64,000 bases of DNA from Pseudoalteromonas rubra (GTDB taxonomy: Bacteria > Pseudomonadota > Gammaproteobacteria > Enterobacterales > Alteromonadaceae). Under the pieces are notes generated by a model. It was not told where the DNA came from and made no database searches. It saw only the letters and a list, made by a program, of their open reading frames with translations. Each line of letters opens with the position of its first letter. The stretch's first letter is position 1. Positions 19,461 to 28,663 of the stretch are shown here, piece by piece. The DNA lies in the NCBI RefSeq assembly GCF_001482385.1, contig NZ_CP013612.1, positions 62,001 through 126,000 of the forward strand, in the 5' to 3' direction. A program made the position numbers and the translations under genes.

Positions 19461-19769
19461 TTATTTGTAATCCATCGCGATCAGCCTTCTTGCCTTGTGT
19501 GGATATTGAAGATTATCAATTGTGTCTGAACCATTCACCCAAACAGTACCCTGTGTCGCTTTTGCGGTGAGGAATAATGAGAGAGATACACGGTTGATGT
19601 CTGAGTCTGGTGTAAACCAGAACTTGTCGATGGCACCATTGACGTTCTTAACTGTGACTATTACCTTACCTAAAGAGGTCATGATATTTGTTACTTGACC
19701 CTGAGACTGGTAGTTCGCGTAAGACCCCGTACTAACTATCAACATAAATAAAGCGATTAGATATTTCAT
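19461..19769 (-). CDS. Small secreted protein, unknown
   Basis: A 102-residue protein with a clear signal peptide (about 18 residues, ending Y-A-N). The mature part of about 84 residues is predicted to be mainly beta strand and contains no Cys. I do not recognise it; the size and layout resemble small exported beta-barrel or OB-like proteins common in marine gammaproteobacteria. AGGGAAAAACG precedes the ATG, which supports translation. No operon partner is nearby. Confidence 0.65.
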   Translation of the reverse strand: MKYLIALFMLIVSTGSYANYQSQGQVTNIMTSLGKVIVTVKNVNGAIDKFWFTPDSDINRVSLSLFLTAKATQGTVWVNGSDTIDNLQYPHKARRLIAMDYK

Positions 19770-20160
19770 CGTTTTTCCCTATTTTGAAAACGGCATTTTA
19801 TCTTAGAGTTTTTTATCCGGCAACAGCAAGATACCTGATTGTAACGTGTTTGTGTTCGTTGCGTTTAGAGAAAATACACCAGTTGTTTTGGCGTTTTTTA
19901 TGGTTTACGTCTTAAGTGGCGCTGAGGATAATCTAAATGATAGATCTGAAATTACATCCATACAGAGCAAATTTGGCAGCAGTCGAATAAAAGTGAGTAC
20001 AAAATGGGTCGGTTGTTCAGGTGACAACTTTTAATCATGAAGCAGGTGAGCCGCCTATTTGATTGAGTATGGATATGATGAAGTAAATACAAAAAGCCAA
20101 CAAGGTCGAGCCTTGCTGGCTTCTAGGCTGTTATTGATAAGTATGACTCAGATACGATGA
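19770..20160. other. Intergenic stretch with terminator
   Basis: About 391 bases. The left part is the promoter region of the small secreted protein gene. A 62-codon plus-strand frame here has no ribosome site or recognisable features and is not called. At 20094-20122 an imperfect stem AAGCCAaCAAGG/CCTTGcTGGCTT forms the probable terminator of the M14 peptidase transcribed from the right. Confidence 0.6.
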
Positions 20161-23091
20161 TCAAATCTTTTTAATTGGTTGATTTGTACCTAGACCAGAA
20201 CCGTATACGATTGCATTTAGTAGTAAACGGTTAGTTGCGAGTGTCGAGCCTCTAAATGCAGGCTGGCCTGAGAACAATATAACCTGTCCTCTACCCAGGC
20301 GCTCTCGTGTTAAGTAAGCTGAATTCGCGATTCGTTTGCTTGCTTCTGGCCATAACAGGCCACTCATACGCAGCGTCAGAGTTTGTTTTTCAGGTAACGT
20401 TGACCAGTTTATTGTGCGGTTAAGCGGTTTATCTGCTGCACTTTCCACGCGTTTTTTCCATTCTTTGTCTTCCATTTCCTGGTATGCACCAAACCTAACC
20501 GGCGCCTGCACGTCTTCTTTGGCCATCAAAACCGGGTTTTGGGCAGTCAGAACCGGGATCACTTTAGGGGCACCAAAAGTTAACCAATGTTTTTGGTCGG
20601 TACGAGCGGCAACCAGAGCGCCTGCTGGCTTAAATTGTGCGAGCCAGTCATCTTGTTTTTTCAGTTGCTTCTCGCTTGGTGTTTTTGTTTCGCTGTTCCA
20701 GGGGTAGTTGACTGACTCAGCAGCATTGTGTTGCCAGGCCAGGCTCACCTCAGGATAACCGTTTTTTTGTGCTAACCACTCTTTTTGTAAGGCAACATCA
20801 TATGTGGCTATGTCTTTGAAGGTATGCTGAATTTGCCTTACCCGGCTGAATTGAGCATCTTTATCTACAAACGGAGCTACAGAGCCATCTATGGCAATGA
20901 GTGTGCCACCGTTTTTTGTCCATGCTTTTATTGCTGACAGTTCATTTTGACCCAATCGGTTGTACCAGGTCGTTGGCACGATGAACGTGTTGTAGCGTCG
21001 CAGGTCTGTGATATTAAAGCGATTTGAGTCTATATGAGAATGACGGATCCCCAGATTACTGTCGATGCTATGCCAAATTGCACCAAAATCTAATGAGCTG
21101 ATGCCGGGGCCGCCAAGAATGGCGATTTTTGGTTGATTCAGTACCTTAAAGTGCTCACCACCAAAATCAGGCAAGTCGCCTTTACCCATACCACCTGTTA
21201 CCGCATGTGCAGTGACAGACATTTCCTGTGCTGTTTTCTCAATTACTGCATCTAAATCGCCGGCAAAGAATTCATTGTCGTAGCGTGAGACTACAATGGT
21301 GCCTCGACTCATATTTACCCCATCCAGGGCCGTTTCTTTGTCAAGGATACGTGTTGTCACCCCTCGTTCCATTAAGCGAGCGGCAAATCCTACCGAAGCA
21401 TCATTAGTGCCATTGACCACATAGCCAATGGAATTCGCTTTTTTAATTATTGCCGGACGTTTTTCAGGTGCAGAGTAAGGGCGAATGTTATCATTGATAT
21501 CGCTTGGAATGGCCAGGGCTTCAACACCGTGCATCATGGTGATGTTCCATGCAGTGGCATCATACATTAAGCTGGAACCATCACGCAGTACGCGTTGACG
21601 CTCTTCAATAAGTACACTGTCGTCTATCTTGGTATCAAATTCCAGCATAGTGGAGACAAGCCGCCCCTGAGCTTGGCGATTGCGAATGATTAACGTACCT
21701 GTGGGGAGCATTTGTGAGACGGAATCTCCAAGTTGATTAGTGGCATTTTTAACAGCAATAGGTTGCGTAGTTTGATGCATCTCAAAGCCTTGCAACTGCA
21801 TTAAATCAACAAACTTGGCCATACGCTGATGGTTCTCAGACGGTAAAATGGCAAAAGTTCTATCAGCATATGGGCTGTTTTTTGAAATGAGCTTACGTTT
21901 GTCGCTCACAAAGTCACGATAGATATCTTTTGAGTGCTTAATGAGTGTTTTTACATTAACCAGGCTACTGACAAGCTGTTTATCAACTCCTTCAGCATAA
22001 CTCACAATACGGCCATTCGGCTGCATGACACCATCTTCTTTGATGCGCGCTTGTTCGTACAGAATGTGAATAGTGCCCCGGAACGCGGCATAACTTGAAT
22101 AACCCGGGTAAAGGTTTTCTAACCATTCACCTGTGTAGTATGGCCAGTTTTGATCATCAAAAGCTTGAGCCTGATCCTGCGCAAAAATCCCCCCCCATTT
22201 CCTGCCTGATGCGGACAAGTTTTTGTTTACAGGCTCTCGCGCCAAACCAAATAAATAAGAGTCCATTGGGCCCATTTCGTGCGCATCAATCATTAATTGC
22301 GGATTCCACTCATTGATTGATTTAACAATACCGCGCGTTTCAGGGTGAACGCCCAAAATAAAGTCACGGTTTAAGTCAAACAAGTAATGGTTACTGCGGC
22401 CAGCTCTCCATGCGTCGGTGTGTAACGTCGATTGGGTGTCTACATTGGGGGCAACCCCTCGACGCTGCTGAAGCTCCTGTGTAAAGCGCGCACGACCGTC
22501 AGGGTTCATAAGAGGGTCGACAATGATAACGCTTTTTTCAAGCATATCTTGAATGTCTTTTTCTTGTGATGCTATTAATTGGTAGATTGCCGCCAGTCCC
22601 GCATCACTGCCCGACCCTTCATTGCCATGAATGGTATAGGCAAGCCAGGCGACGGCTGGCAGTCTGTTTATAATGCGCTTTTCTTCACTCTTTGAGAGGT
22701 TTTTTGGGTTTGCTAACTTGCCGATATCCGACTTGATCCGGTCGGTGTTTTTTAGGTATTCCGGAGATGAAATAACCACATAGTGTAAGGGTCTGCCTGC
22801 GTGAGAGCGCGCATATTCTACAATTTGCATTTTATCACTGACTTGTTGCCACAGTTTTAGTGCGTTGGTGATTTGTGCTGGTGTTGCCGCTTTTTGGCCA
22901 ACAGGAAAGCCTAGAATACTCTCTGGGGTGGGAATACTGGCGTCTAGTTGGCCATTAATTAGCGCTTTTTGGTAATCAAGGCCTTGTAATTCAGTGGATG
23001 TCAGTTTTATTTGCGCGGTTGCTTGACTACTGATGGTCAGCGTACCTGCAAGTGCAATGGACAATACTTGAGAGTGAAATCGCATTGACAT
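20161..23091 (-). CDS. Secreted M14-family zinc carboxypeptidase
   Basis: A 976-residue exported metallopeptidase with a signal peptide of about 26 residues. The zinc site is His155-x-x-Glu158 in HGNEGSGSD and His271 in DAHEMG; the NPDGR (196-200) and FDLNRD (239-244) motifs fit substrate-binding positions of the M14 family, and a Glu in ILYEQA near residue 345 is the likely catalytic base. The remaining 550 residues form a large C-terminal extension including a Rossmann/glutamine-amidotransferase-like section (IAILGGPG). The length matches the big M14 peptidases of Alteromonadales that degrade extracellular protein. The gene is monocistronic, with a terminator hairpin about 40 bases after the stop. 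Confidence 0.88.
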   Translation of the reverse strand: MSMRFHSQVLSIALAGTLTISSQATAQIKLTSTELQGLDYQKALINGQLDASIPTPESILGFPVGQKAATPAQITNALKLWQQVSDKMQIVEYARSHAGRPLHYVVISSPEYLKNTDRIKSDIGKLANPKNLSKSEEKRIINRLPAVAWLAYTIHGNEGSGSDAGLAAIYQLIASQEKDIQDMLEKSVIIVDPLMNPDGRARFTQELQQRRGVAPNVDTQSTLHTDAWRAGRSNHYLFDLNRDFILGVHPETRGIVKSINEWNPQLMIDAHEMGPMDSYLFGLAREPVNKNLSASGRKWGGIFAQDQAQAFDDQNWPYYTGEWLENLYPGYSSYAAFRGTIHILYEQARIKEDGVMQPNGRIVSYAEGVDKQLVSSLVNVKTLIKHSKDIYRDFVSDKRKLISKNSPYADRTFAILPSENHQRMAKFVDLMQLQGFEMHQTTQPIAVKNATNQLGDSVSQMLPTGTLIIRNRQAQGRLVSTMLEFDTKIDDSVLIEERQRVLRDGSSLMYDATAWNITMMHGVEALAIPSDINDNIRPYSAPEKRPAIIKKANSIGYVVNGTNDASVGFAARLMERGVTTRILDKETALDGVNMSRGTIVVSRYDNEFFAGDLDAVIEKTAQEMSVTAHAVTGGMGKGDLPDFGGEHFKVLNQPKIAILGGPGISSLDFGAIWHSIDSNLGIRHSHIDSNRFNITDLRRYNTFIVPTTWYNRLGQNELSAIKAWTKNGGTLIAIDGSVAPFVDKDAQFSRVRQIQHTFKDIATYDVALQKEWLAQKNGYPEVSLAWQHNAAESVNYPWNSETKTPSEKQLKKQDDWLAQFKPAGALVAARTDQKHWLTFGAPKVIPVLTAQNPVLMAKEDVQAPVRFGAYQEMEDKEWKKRVESAADKPLNRTINWSTLPEKQTLTLRMSGLLWPEASKRIANSAYLTRERLGRGQVILFSGQPAFRGSTLATNRLLLNAIVYGSGLGTNQPIKKI

Positions 23092-23240
23092 GAGGGTTCC
23101 TTATTGTTTTTGTTGATATGTTATATTGTAGCATTTTGTGGTTGGGAATAATTGTTTAGTGAGCTTGGTTTTATTGCGTGTTAACGCTTTTTCTAAGTTA
23201 AAAGTAGGGGAATCATGAAGTCAGGGGCTGACAGCTGTCG

Positions 23241-23286
23241 CTTTCTAGCGCAGAGTTATAATACTCTGGCTAGAAAGTGTTTTTTA
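23241..23286 (+). terminator. Strong orphan hairpin with T-tract on the plus strand
   Basis: A 15-bp stem with one bulged G: CTTTCTAGC and CAGAGT (23241-23256) pair with ACTCTG and GCTAGAAAG (23263-23277), loop TATAAT. On the plus strand it is followed by TGTTTTTT. Both flanking genes are on the minus strand, so as a rho-independent terminator it has no obvious plus-strand gene to serve. Confidence 0.6.
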
Positions 23287-23296
23287 ACCAGTTGCT

Positions 23297-23653
23297 TTAT
23301 TGTTGATGTGCTTTGAGGACCTCTAATGAGATGAACTCCAACGCATTTTCGTGCGTTGCTTCGAGATTGACAGGAGGAGCAACCCCGGCTTCATAGGCTT
23401 CTTTCCACCTTAGCGCGCATAAACACCACCCATCGCCTGGTTTTAAGCCCGGGAAATGATATTCCGGATGTGGCGTGGTTAAATCGTTGCCTCTGGATTG
23501 GGTAAAGGCCAAAAAAGCCTCTGTGACTGTGGCGCAAATTACGTGAGTACCAACGTCCATATGATTGGTATTGCAAAATCCATCCCTTAAAAAACCGGTC
23601 AACGGATTTGTGCAGCAAGACTGCAGCGCTCCACCTAATACATTTTTAGCCAT
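23297..23653 (-). CDS. DUF2237 family protein
   Basis: A 118-residue cytoplasmic protein recognised as the DUF2237 (COG3651) family by its N-terminal NVLGGALQSC-C block, the G-F-x-R-D-G-x-C segment, the T-H-x-I-C-A-x-V-T-x-x-F-L-x-F-x-x-x-x-G-N-D-L-T-T-P pattern, and the L-K-P-G-D-x-W-C-L-C motif near the middle. The conserved Cys and His residues suggest metal or thiol chemistry, but no function is established. Its length is normal for the family. It is a single gene. Confidence 0.88.
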   Translation of the reverse strand: MAKNVLGGALQSCCTNPLTGFLRDGFCNTNHMDVGTHVICATVTEAFLAFTQSRGNDLTTPHPEYHFPGLKPGDGWCLCALRWKEAYEAGVAPPVNLEATHENALEFISLEVLKAHQQ

Positions 23654-23902
23654 GTTTAACTTCCATTCTTTATACAGTTAGGGCTTTGTACGTATGTGCT
23701 TGCAGTGGGGTTTACTGTGGGTGAAGTGTTTACCGGGGAGCGCGAACCGAGAGACAGAACACAGAGGCAGGTTTTACTTCTGAACAACGTAGGCTTGTTT
23801 TATGCTAGTAAGTATTGAGGCTGGTATTTTTTAACGCCTTTTCTACGTTACAATATCCATGATTTAGACAAATTATGAGTGTAATAAAAGGAATGTATCA
23901 GA

Positions 23903-24115
23903 ATGAAAGCTAATGAATTTTATAGTCTTTCAGAAGAGCTGGGGAGCAAGTATCTATTACCTCTGGGTTTTTGGTTTAATAATGGCGGGTGGTACTTCGC
24001 CGATGACAATTACATGCTGGCTTTTGAACTGGCCAACATTTCTCATTCCCAGAGTATTTTTCTAAAATATCTGACGGTAGTTTTCTATAACTATGTTAAG
24101 CGTGAGGATTTCTGA
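23903..24115 (+). CDS. Small protein, unknown; possibly the first part of a broken gene
   Basis: A 70-residue reading frame with many aromatic residues (two YF/WF clusters), no signal peptide and no recognised domain. It ends in TGA at 24113-24115, and the next gene begins at an ATG six bases after the start of that stop, in the same frame. The two may be separate coupled genes, or a single gene cut by a nonsense codon. A GAGG 11 bases before the second ATG permits independent translation. Family unknown. Confidence 0.45.
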   Translation: MKANEFYSLSEELGSKYLLPLGFWFNNGGWYFADDNYMLAFELANISHSQSIFLKYLTVVFYNYVKREDF

Positions 24116-24118
24116 GCG

Positions 24119-24555
24119 ATGCAGCCGATGCAGTATGCTGATCACTATGGTCCGGTGCAGATGAACCCTATGCAGCTTCCTGAGTATGAACAATGGCAGT
24201 ATACAAACGCGCACAATAGTCGTGGGGAAACATCCGCCTATTTCCCCCTCTACTACGGTGGGCTGATTGAGGCCGAGCCGATAAGGCAAGGCTTTTTTGT
24301 TAAAAAACAGTGGGAAATGCCAAAGGAGTTACTTCCTGGTTGGATCACTGAACGCGGTGCCGATATCGTTGCTGAAGATGAAGTCAGAGAGTTGCTAAAA
24401 AAGGCGATGATCAACACCGCAGAGTATGTTTTTAAATGGGCAGGTACACTGACACCCCATGAAATCATTCGCAGATCGAAGAAAACGGCGATGATTGGTT
24501 TGTCGAAAAGGAGTGGGTAAAAGCTTACAAAGCGCATCTGGCAGCACAAGTCTAA
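24119..24555 (+). pseudogene. Frameshifted gene of unknown family
   Basis: The frame from 24119 encodes a soluble acidic protein through a T-P-H-E-I-I-R stretch (about 24450-24468), then continues for a few residues with atypical composition and stops at 24520. In the next frame, from about 24470, codons read I-E-E-N-G-D-D-W-F-V-E-K-E-W and continue to TAA at 24553-24555. That tail has the same acidic/aromatic character as the body. One missing base (for example C in CGC-CAG) near 24468 would join them. The protein is unrecognised. Together with the preceding 70-residue frame, the whole may be one gene with two lesions. Confidence 0.6.
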
Positions 24556-24642
24556 GTAAGGCAGATATGAAAGCAGGTACAATGGTGTCGTTCAGGTACT
24601 TTGTTCCTGCTTCCTTATTTATTTGTTAAGTGTTACGCAGCT

Positions 24643-25533
24643 TCACCCTTGCAACAGCAAAAACACCCCAAATAATGCAATTGCACCGCCGCATAGCATT
24701 GCTTTGGTGACGGTTTCTCTTCGGATCAGGCCCAGGGTCATCACCATGAGTGGGGCTGTGGCAAAAATAGTTTGCGCAATGGCTGGATCGGTGTGGTTAA
24801 CAGATATGAGTTGCAACCACAAACCAATAAAGGTGCCAAAAAAGACAGCAACAAATAACCAGCGTTTACCCGACAATTGCCTTAATGTCAGTGCCTGATT
24901 GAGGCTTTGTGACTTCAAACTGGCGACCAGACAAGCAACAAACAAGGTGCCAGATGTAAGGCGGATAAATGCAGCCCATAAGCTACTGATGGTTTCACTA
25001 TTTAACGCGCCTTTAGAGAGCACCATGCCGGCGGCCTGGCAGGTTGCGGCGGTGATCGCAAACGCGATGCCAAGCAGATAGTGTTTTTTATCTGTTATAG
25101 GCTGAGCTTTAGTAGGTTTAATCGCAACAATGACACCACATGTTGTTACCAGGATACCAAGCCAGGCAACCGGGCTAAGATAGACACCGAGGATCAGGAT
25201 ATTTAGTATGCCGGCAATAGCTGGTGCCAGGCTTTCTACGACCAAAGTGCGTGCAGGACCAATATTTCTGAGCGCAGCGAAATAGGCGCTATCTCCAATG
25301 GCAATACCTAAAACGCCACTGGCAATCAACCAGGCCCAGCTGGATGGTAATACAGGATATGCGGTATCTTGCACAATAAGCATGCACAATACCATCAGGG
25401 TTGCAGCGATCACGCCTTTGCTGACATTGAGTTCAAATGGACTAAGGTGGTGGCTAAAGCGCTTATATATCAGGGTTGAAAACGCCCAAACAAATGCAGC
25501 ACTGATGGCTGCTATTTCACCTATTCCAATCAT
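24643..25533 (-). CDS. EamA/DMT-family transporter
   Basis: A 296-residue inner membrane protein with ten hydrophobic helices arranged as two five-helix EamA repeats. The first repeat ends with a conserved Pro/Glu segment (VESLAPAIAGILNILILG) and the second with an equivalent FATAPLMVMTLGLI-type helix. Members of this family export metabolites or amino acids; the substrate cannot be inferred. It stands alone and is transcribed away from the PIN-like gene. Confidence 0.85.
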   Translation of the reverse strand: MIGIGEIAAISAAFVWAFSTLIYKRFSHHLSPFELNVSKGVIAATLMVLCMLIVQDTAYPVLPSSWAWLIASGVLGIAIGDSAYFAALRNIGPARTLVVESLAPAIAGILNILILGVYLSPVAWLGILVTTCGVIVAIKPTKAQPITDKKHYLLGIAFAITAATCQAAGMVLSKGALNSETISSLWAAFIRLTSGTLFVACLVASLKSQSLNQALTLRQLSGKRWLFVAVFFGTFIGLWLQLISVNHTDPAIAQTIFATAPLMVMTLGLIRRETVTKAMLCGGAIALFGVFLLLQG

Positions 25534-25800
25534 GTTATTATTCTTCTGACTAATGCAAAGCTGCTAGTATACACAAACGCTCATCGAGAAGTGAGGTGTA
25601 GAGGTGTTCTGGCTGTCACTACTTTATTTACTGTTACAGTAAGGCTTTGCCCGTTAGATCAGTTTTAAGCCCCAGTCTCACACCGTCTCAGGAATTTGTC
25701 TAAGATTGTTTAGAATGGTTAATATTGTGATACTATTATTTTGCATTTTATAGTGGTTAACCTTTCTTTTCTGCGCTTTTAAATCTTAATTAGAATAAAA

Positions 25801-27876
25801 ATGGTGTTATCAATGAGTTCAACTGTTCTGGCATACGCATTTCTTAAAGCTGCCTTTGGGCGAGGTCTTAAAAGCCCTATCGATGCAGTCGAGCCTTTGG
25901 TCAAAAGGGCTTTATTGGATCTTAAACATGGTCAATTTGAACAAGTCAAAGTTCAGACAGCGATAAAAAAGTACTTTGGCGTTGAAATTCCGCTCAACGT
26001 TATACGCTATACGTTTAAAAATATCTCCGCAAACACTGACCTCATTTCCTTAAATAAAAAGACTTTTATTTATGAACGGACCAAAAGTGAAAAAGGCATT
26101 GAAGATGTATTAAACATGGAGCGAGAATCAAAAGCGCAGATCAACCGGATAAAAGCGATTTTATTTGATGTGATTGAAGAGTACTCCAGATTCAAATTTG
26201 AAGCAGAAGAAGTGCTTGAAGAGTGGCTGGATAAGTCTGCTATTAGCTTTCTCGGCGGTAAGGCTCAGGCCTCAAACATCAGTAATCGGGACTCTGAACT
26301 GAACAGAATTGTCGCGATAGCAATTAACGATCCGGATCATGGCAAAACCTTCATCAAGGATCTTACGGATGTCGCTCTGGGGGATGCGTTATTGAGGGCG
26401 ATTACTGAAATAACTGAGTATGACAAGCATAAATCAAGTCAAGACATGGGATCTGCCATTGTCACCTTTCAGTCAAAGATGAAAGGTGTAGAGGTTTATT
26501 TCGATACTAAATTGGTGCTGCGTGTACTGGGTTACGTAAATGATGAAATGGAAAAAAGCACAAATGAGCTTATTAACTTGTGCAAATCATTAGACGCAAA
26601 AATTTGTATTTTCAGCCATACAGTCAGTGAAATTAAGAAAATTATTAATCGTGTCGCGTCTGGGTTGGTTGAGGGCAGGCAGGTTGATGGAGACTTAGCA
26701 AATCATGCGTTTCAACGAGGCATCAGCGCAGGTGAGTTGCTTGAATATGTTATCGACCTGGATGACAAGCTTAAACAGTTGGGGTTTGAGATCAAAGATG
26801 CTCCGACAGTCGAGCTGGAAAACTCGATAAATGAATCCAACCTGGACAATATGGTGGGCAGTCGATTAAACCAGGAGTCAGATGACGCGCGGATCGCTGA
26901 TGTTAATTCTATATGCGCAATTTACAGGCTCAGAAAAGGAGAAGCAAAGCGCTATCTTGAGAAATGTAACGCGATCTTTATTACTCCAAATAAAGCGCTT
27001 GCGGATACCGCCACCTTATTCTTTAAAAATCACTACAGGGATGAAGCTGAACCAAACAGAGTTCAGCACTGTATGACAGATGTGGTCTTTGCAACGCGTC
27101 TTTGGACTAAGTTACCCACATCGCTCGACAAGTTACCAAAGAATCAAATCGTGGCTCATGCGATGAGTAATCTCTCGATTAATAAAGAAGTAAAAAGCCA
27201 GTTTCAGAAGCACATTGGCGAATTAATAGGCGAGGGTAAATTAACTGAGCAAGAAGGTGTTCAGGTTAAGCTCTATAATTATACTGAAAAGCTGATTTCT
27301 TTAAGCGAGTATGCTTCGACACCCAGTAAAGATGGCGCTGAGTGTATTGCAAAAGAAATTATTAACAAACAAGGAAGCTACATCAATTCAATCATCGAAG
27401 ATAATGAAGAACAGAAAAAAGCGCTGGAGTCGCAGTTAAGTGATATGGAATCCAAATATGAGCGTGAGAAACAAACACTCGAAAGTGACAATGTTTATCT
27501 GACTGAATCTCTCAATAAAAAAGTAGAAGAGGGGCGAGTTAAAATTTCATATATGGAGATGAACTTGGCACGCATCGAAGCACGTTGCGGTAAGATAAGT
27601 CGAGTACTAACCAATAGCGTATTTTTAATCGCTTTTTTACTCGTGTACTATAGCTTTGTCATTAACTTGGACGTGACCCAATACTTAATGTCCCACTTTG
27701 AGATTGAGAAAAATGACACACTGGATAACGTTTTACAGTTTGTCTCAGTGATGTTTTTTACCATTATCTCGATATATGGTGTGTCTCGTACTGATTTTTA
27801 CGACTATTTTTATAGTAAATTGCGAGGGGTAATCATCAGAATAGTTGTGGGTAATGAAGAAGAATTCGAAGTTTAA
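25801..27876 (+). CDS. Large protein with PIN-nuclease-like core, coiled coil and two C-terminal membrane helices
   Basis: A 691-residue protein I do not recognise from a named family. Residues 1-220 are helical. From 230 to 405, a PIN-like signature appears in the right order: Asp235 in VYFDTKLVL after a beta strand, Glu277 in SHTVSEI, Asp367 in DARIADV, and a strand-turn FITPNKALAD (Asn397, Asp402). These are the acidic positions that bind metal in PIN ribonucleases. Residues 540-600 are a strong coiled coil, followed by two hydrophobic helices (about 608-625 and 643-660) and a short tail. A membrane-tethered RNase, perhaps a defence or stress effector, is an inference. The start is uncertain: no clear ribosome site lies before the ATGs at 25801 or 25813. 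Confidence 0.6.
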   Translation: MVLSMSSTVLAYAFLKAAFGRGLKSPIDAVEPLVKRALLDLKHGQFEQVKVQTAIKKYFGVEIPLNVIRYTFKNISANTDLISLNKKTFIYERTKSEKGIEDVLNMERESKAQINRIKAILFDVIEEYSRFKFEAEEVLEEWLDKSAISFLGGKAQASNISNRDSELNRIVAIAINDPDHGKTFIKDLTDVALGDALLRAITEITEYDKHKSSQDMGSAIVTFQSKMKGVEVYFDTKLVLRVLGYVNDEMEKSTNELINLCKSLDAKICIFSHTVSEIKKIINRVASGLVEGRQVDGDLANHAFQRGISAGELLEYVIDLDDKLKQLGFEIKDAPTVELENSINESNLDNMVGSRLNQESDDARIADVNSICAIYRLRKGEAKRYLEKCNAIFITPNKALADTATLFFKNHYRDEAEPNRVQHCMTDVVFATRLWTKLPTSLDKLPKNQIVAHAMSNLSINKEVKSQFQKHIGELIGEGKLTEQEGVQVKLYNYTEKLISLSEYASTPSKDGAECIAKEIINKQGSYINSIIEDNEEQKKALESQLSDMESKYEREKQTLESDNVYLTESLNKKVEEGRVKISYMEMNLARIEARCGKISRVLTNSVFLIAFLLVYYSFVINLDVTQYLMSHFEIEKNDTLDNVLQFVSVMFFTIISIYGVSRTDFYDYFYSKLRGVIIRIVVGNEEEFEV

Positions 27877-27906
27877 AAAAACCGGAAGAAATCTATTGAA
27901 GCACAA

Positions 27907-27936
27907 CACAGCGATTGCTACGTGGTAATCGCTGTG
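27907..27936. terminator. Hairpin between convergent genes
   Basis: A perfect 10-bp stem CACAGCGATT/AATCGCTGTG with a 10-base loop lies between the PIN-like gene and the convergent flavin reductase. There is no long T-tract, so it is a probable but not textbook terminator for both. Confidence 0.55.
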
Positions 27937-27944
27937 GGCGTTCA

Positions 27945-28559
27945 TTATTTAGGTCTGACTTTCGCAAATGGTGCGGTGATCCCTGAGTACTCTCCACTAC
28001 CCAGACGTGCCAGTGGGGCGGCTTTATCGGCCAATACTTTAATGCGTTGTTTGTGGTCCAGCTCAGTTACCTTGTCGCTCAGGTACAAACTGATGATCTT
28101 CACAAACACCAGGTTTTGCGGCGTGTCGCCGATTTCCTGAAATTCATATAATTCACAGCCATAGGCGATATCACAATGCGCGATACGTGGCATGTCAAAG
28201 CCTGTGAATTCCGCTAGTTTAATGTCGTTGGCGGTTACTTCGGATTCGCCATGCGGCAGCGTTGCAGCCGTTTGCGTTACCAGTTCAGCATCATGCTCAC
28301 AGGCAATGTGAATTACACATCTGCGTGTTGATTTGATGTTTTTTACTGTGTCTTTAATTTCCCCTGTCGGCTTTTTGCCGGCTGAGAACATCAGTAATGG
28401 AGGCGCACTGGATACCGCTGAAAAGTAAGAAAAGGGTGCCAGATTATAGTTGTGTTCATCGGACTCCGTTAAAACCCAGGCGATGGGCCTTGGGATCACG
28501 GTTTGAGTCATAAGGTGATATATCTGGGTTGGTGAAAAATCGGCAAAGTTCAGTTCCAT
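27945..28559 (-). CDS. Flavin reductase-like FMN-binding protein
   Basis: A 204-residue cytoplasmic protein of the flavin reductase (DIM6/NTAB) family. The N-terminal P-R-P-I-A-W-V segment, N-L-A-P-F-S-Y-F, and the following P-P-x-L-M-F-S strand form the usual FMN-binding split barrel. It probably binds FMN and transfers electrons or reduces flavin with NAD(P)H, possibly for a partner oxygenase that is not visible nearby. It is divergent from the HDAC-like gene, with about 100 bases between starts. Confidence 0.85.
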   Translation of the reverse strand: MELNFADFSPTQIYHLMTQTVIPRPIAWVLTESDEHNYNLAPFSYFSAVSSAPPLLMFSAGKKPTGEIKDTVKNIKSTRRCVIHIACEHDAELVTQTAATLPHGESEVTANDIKLAEFTGFDMPRIAHCDIAYGCELYEFQEIGDTPQNLVFVKIISLYLSDKVTELDHKQRIKVLADKAAPLARLGSGEYSGITAPFAKVRPK

Positions 28560-28663
28560 AAGGTAAAATACGCAAAGTTTAGGTGTCGATATGTTGCCAT
28601 ACTAACCACGAGGTGGAAAGATGCGCTACACTCACGCCATCCTCGTTATATGTTGTTTTGGAT

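Noticed and set aside
19846-20034. A 62-codon plus-strand frame downstream of a small secreted protein gene
   Set aside because: No ribosome site and no recognisable sequence; it lies in a region consistent with promoter and terminator.
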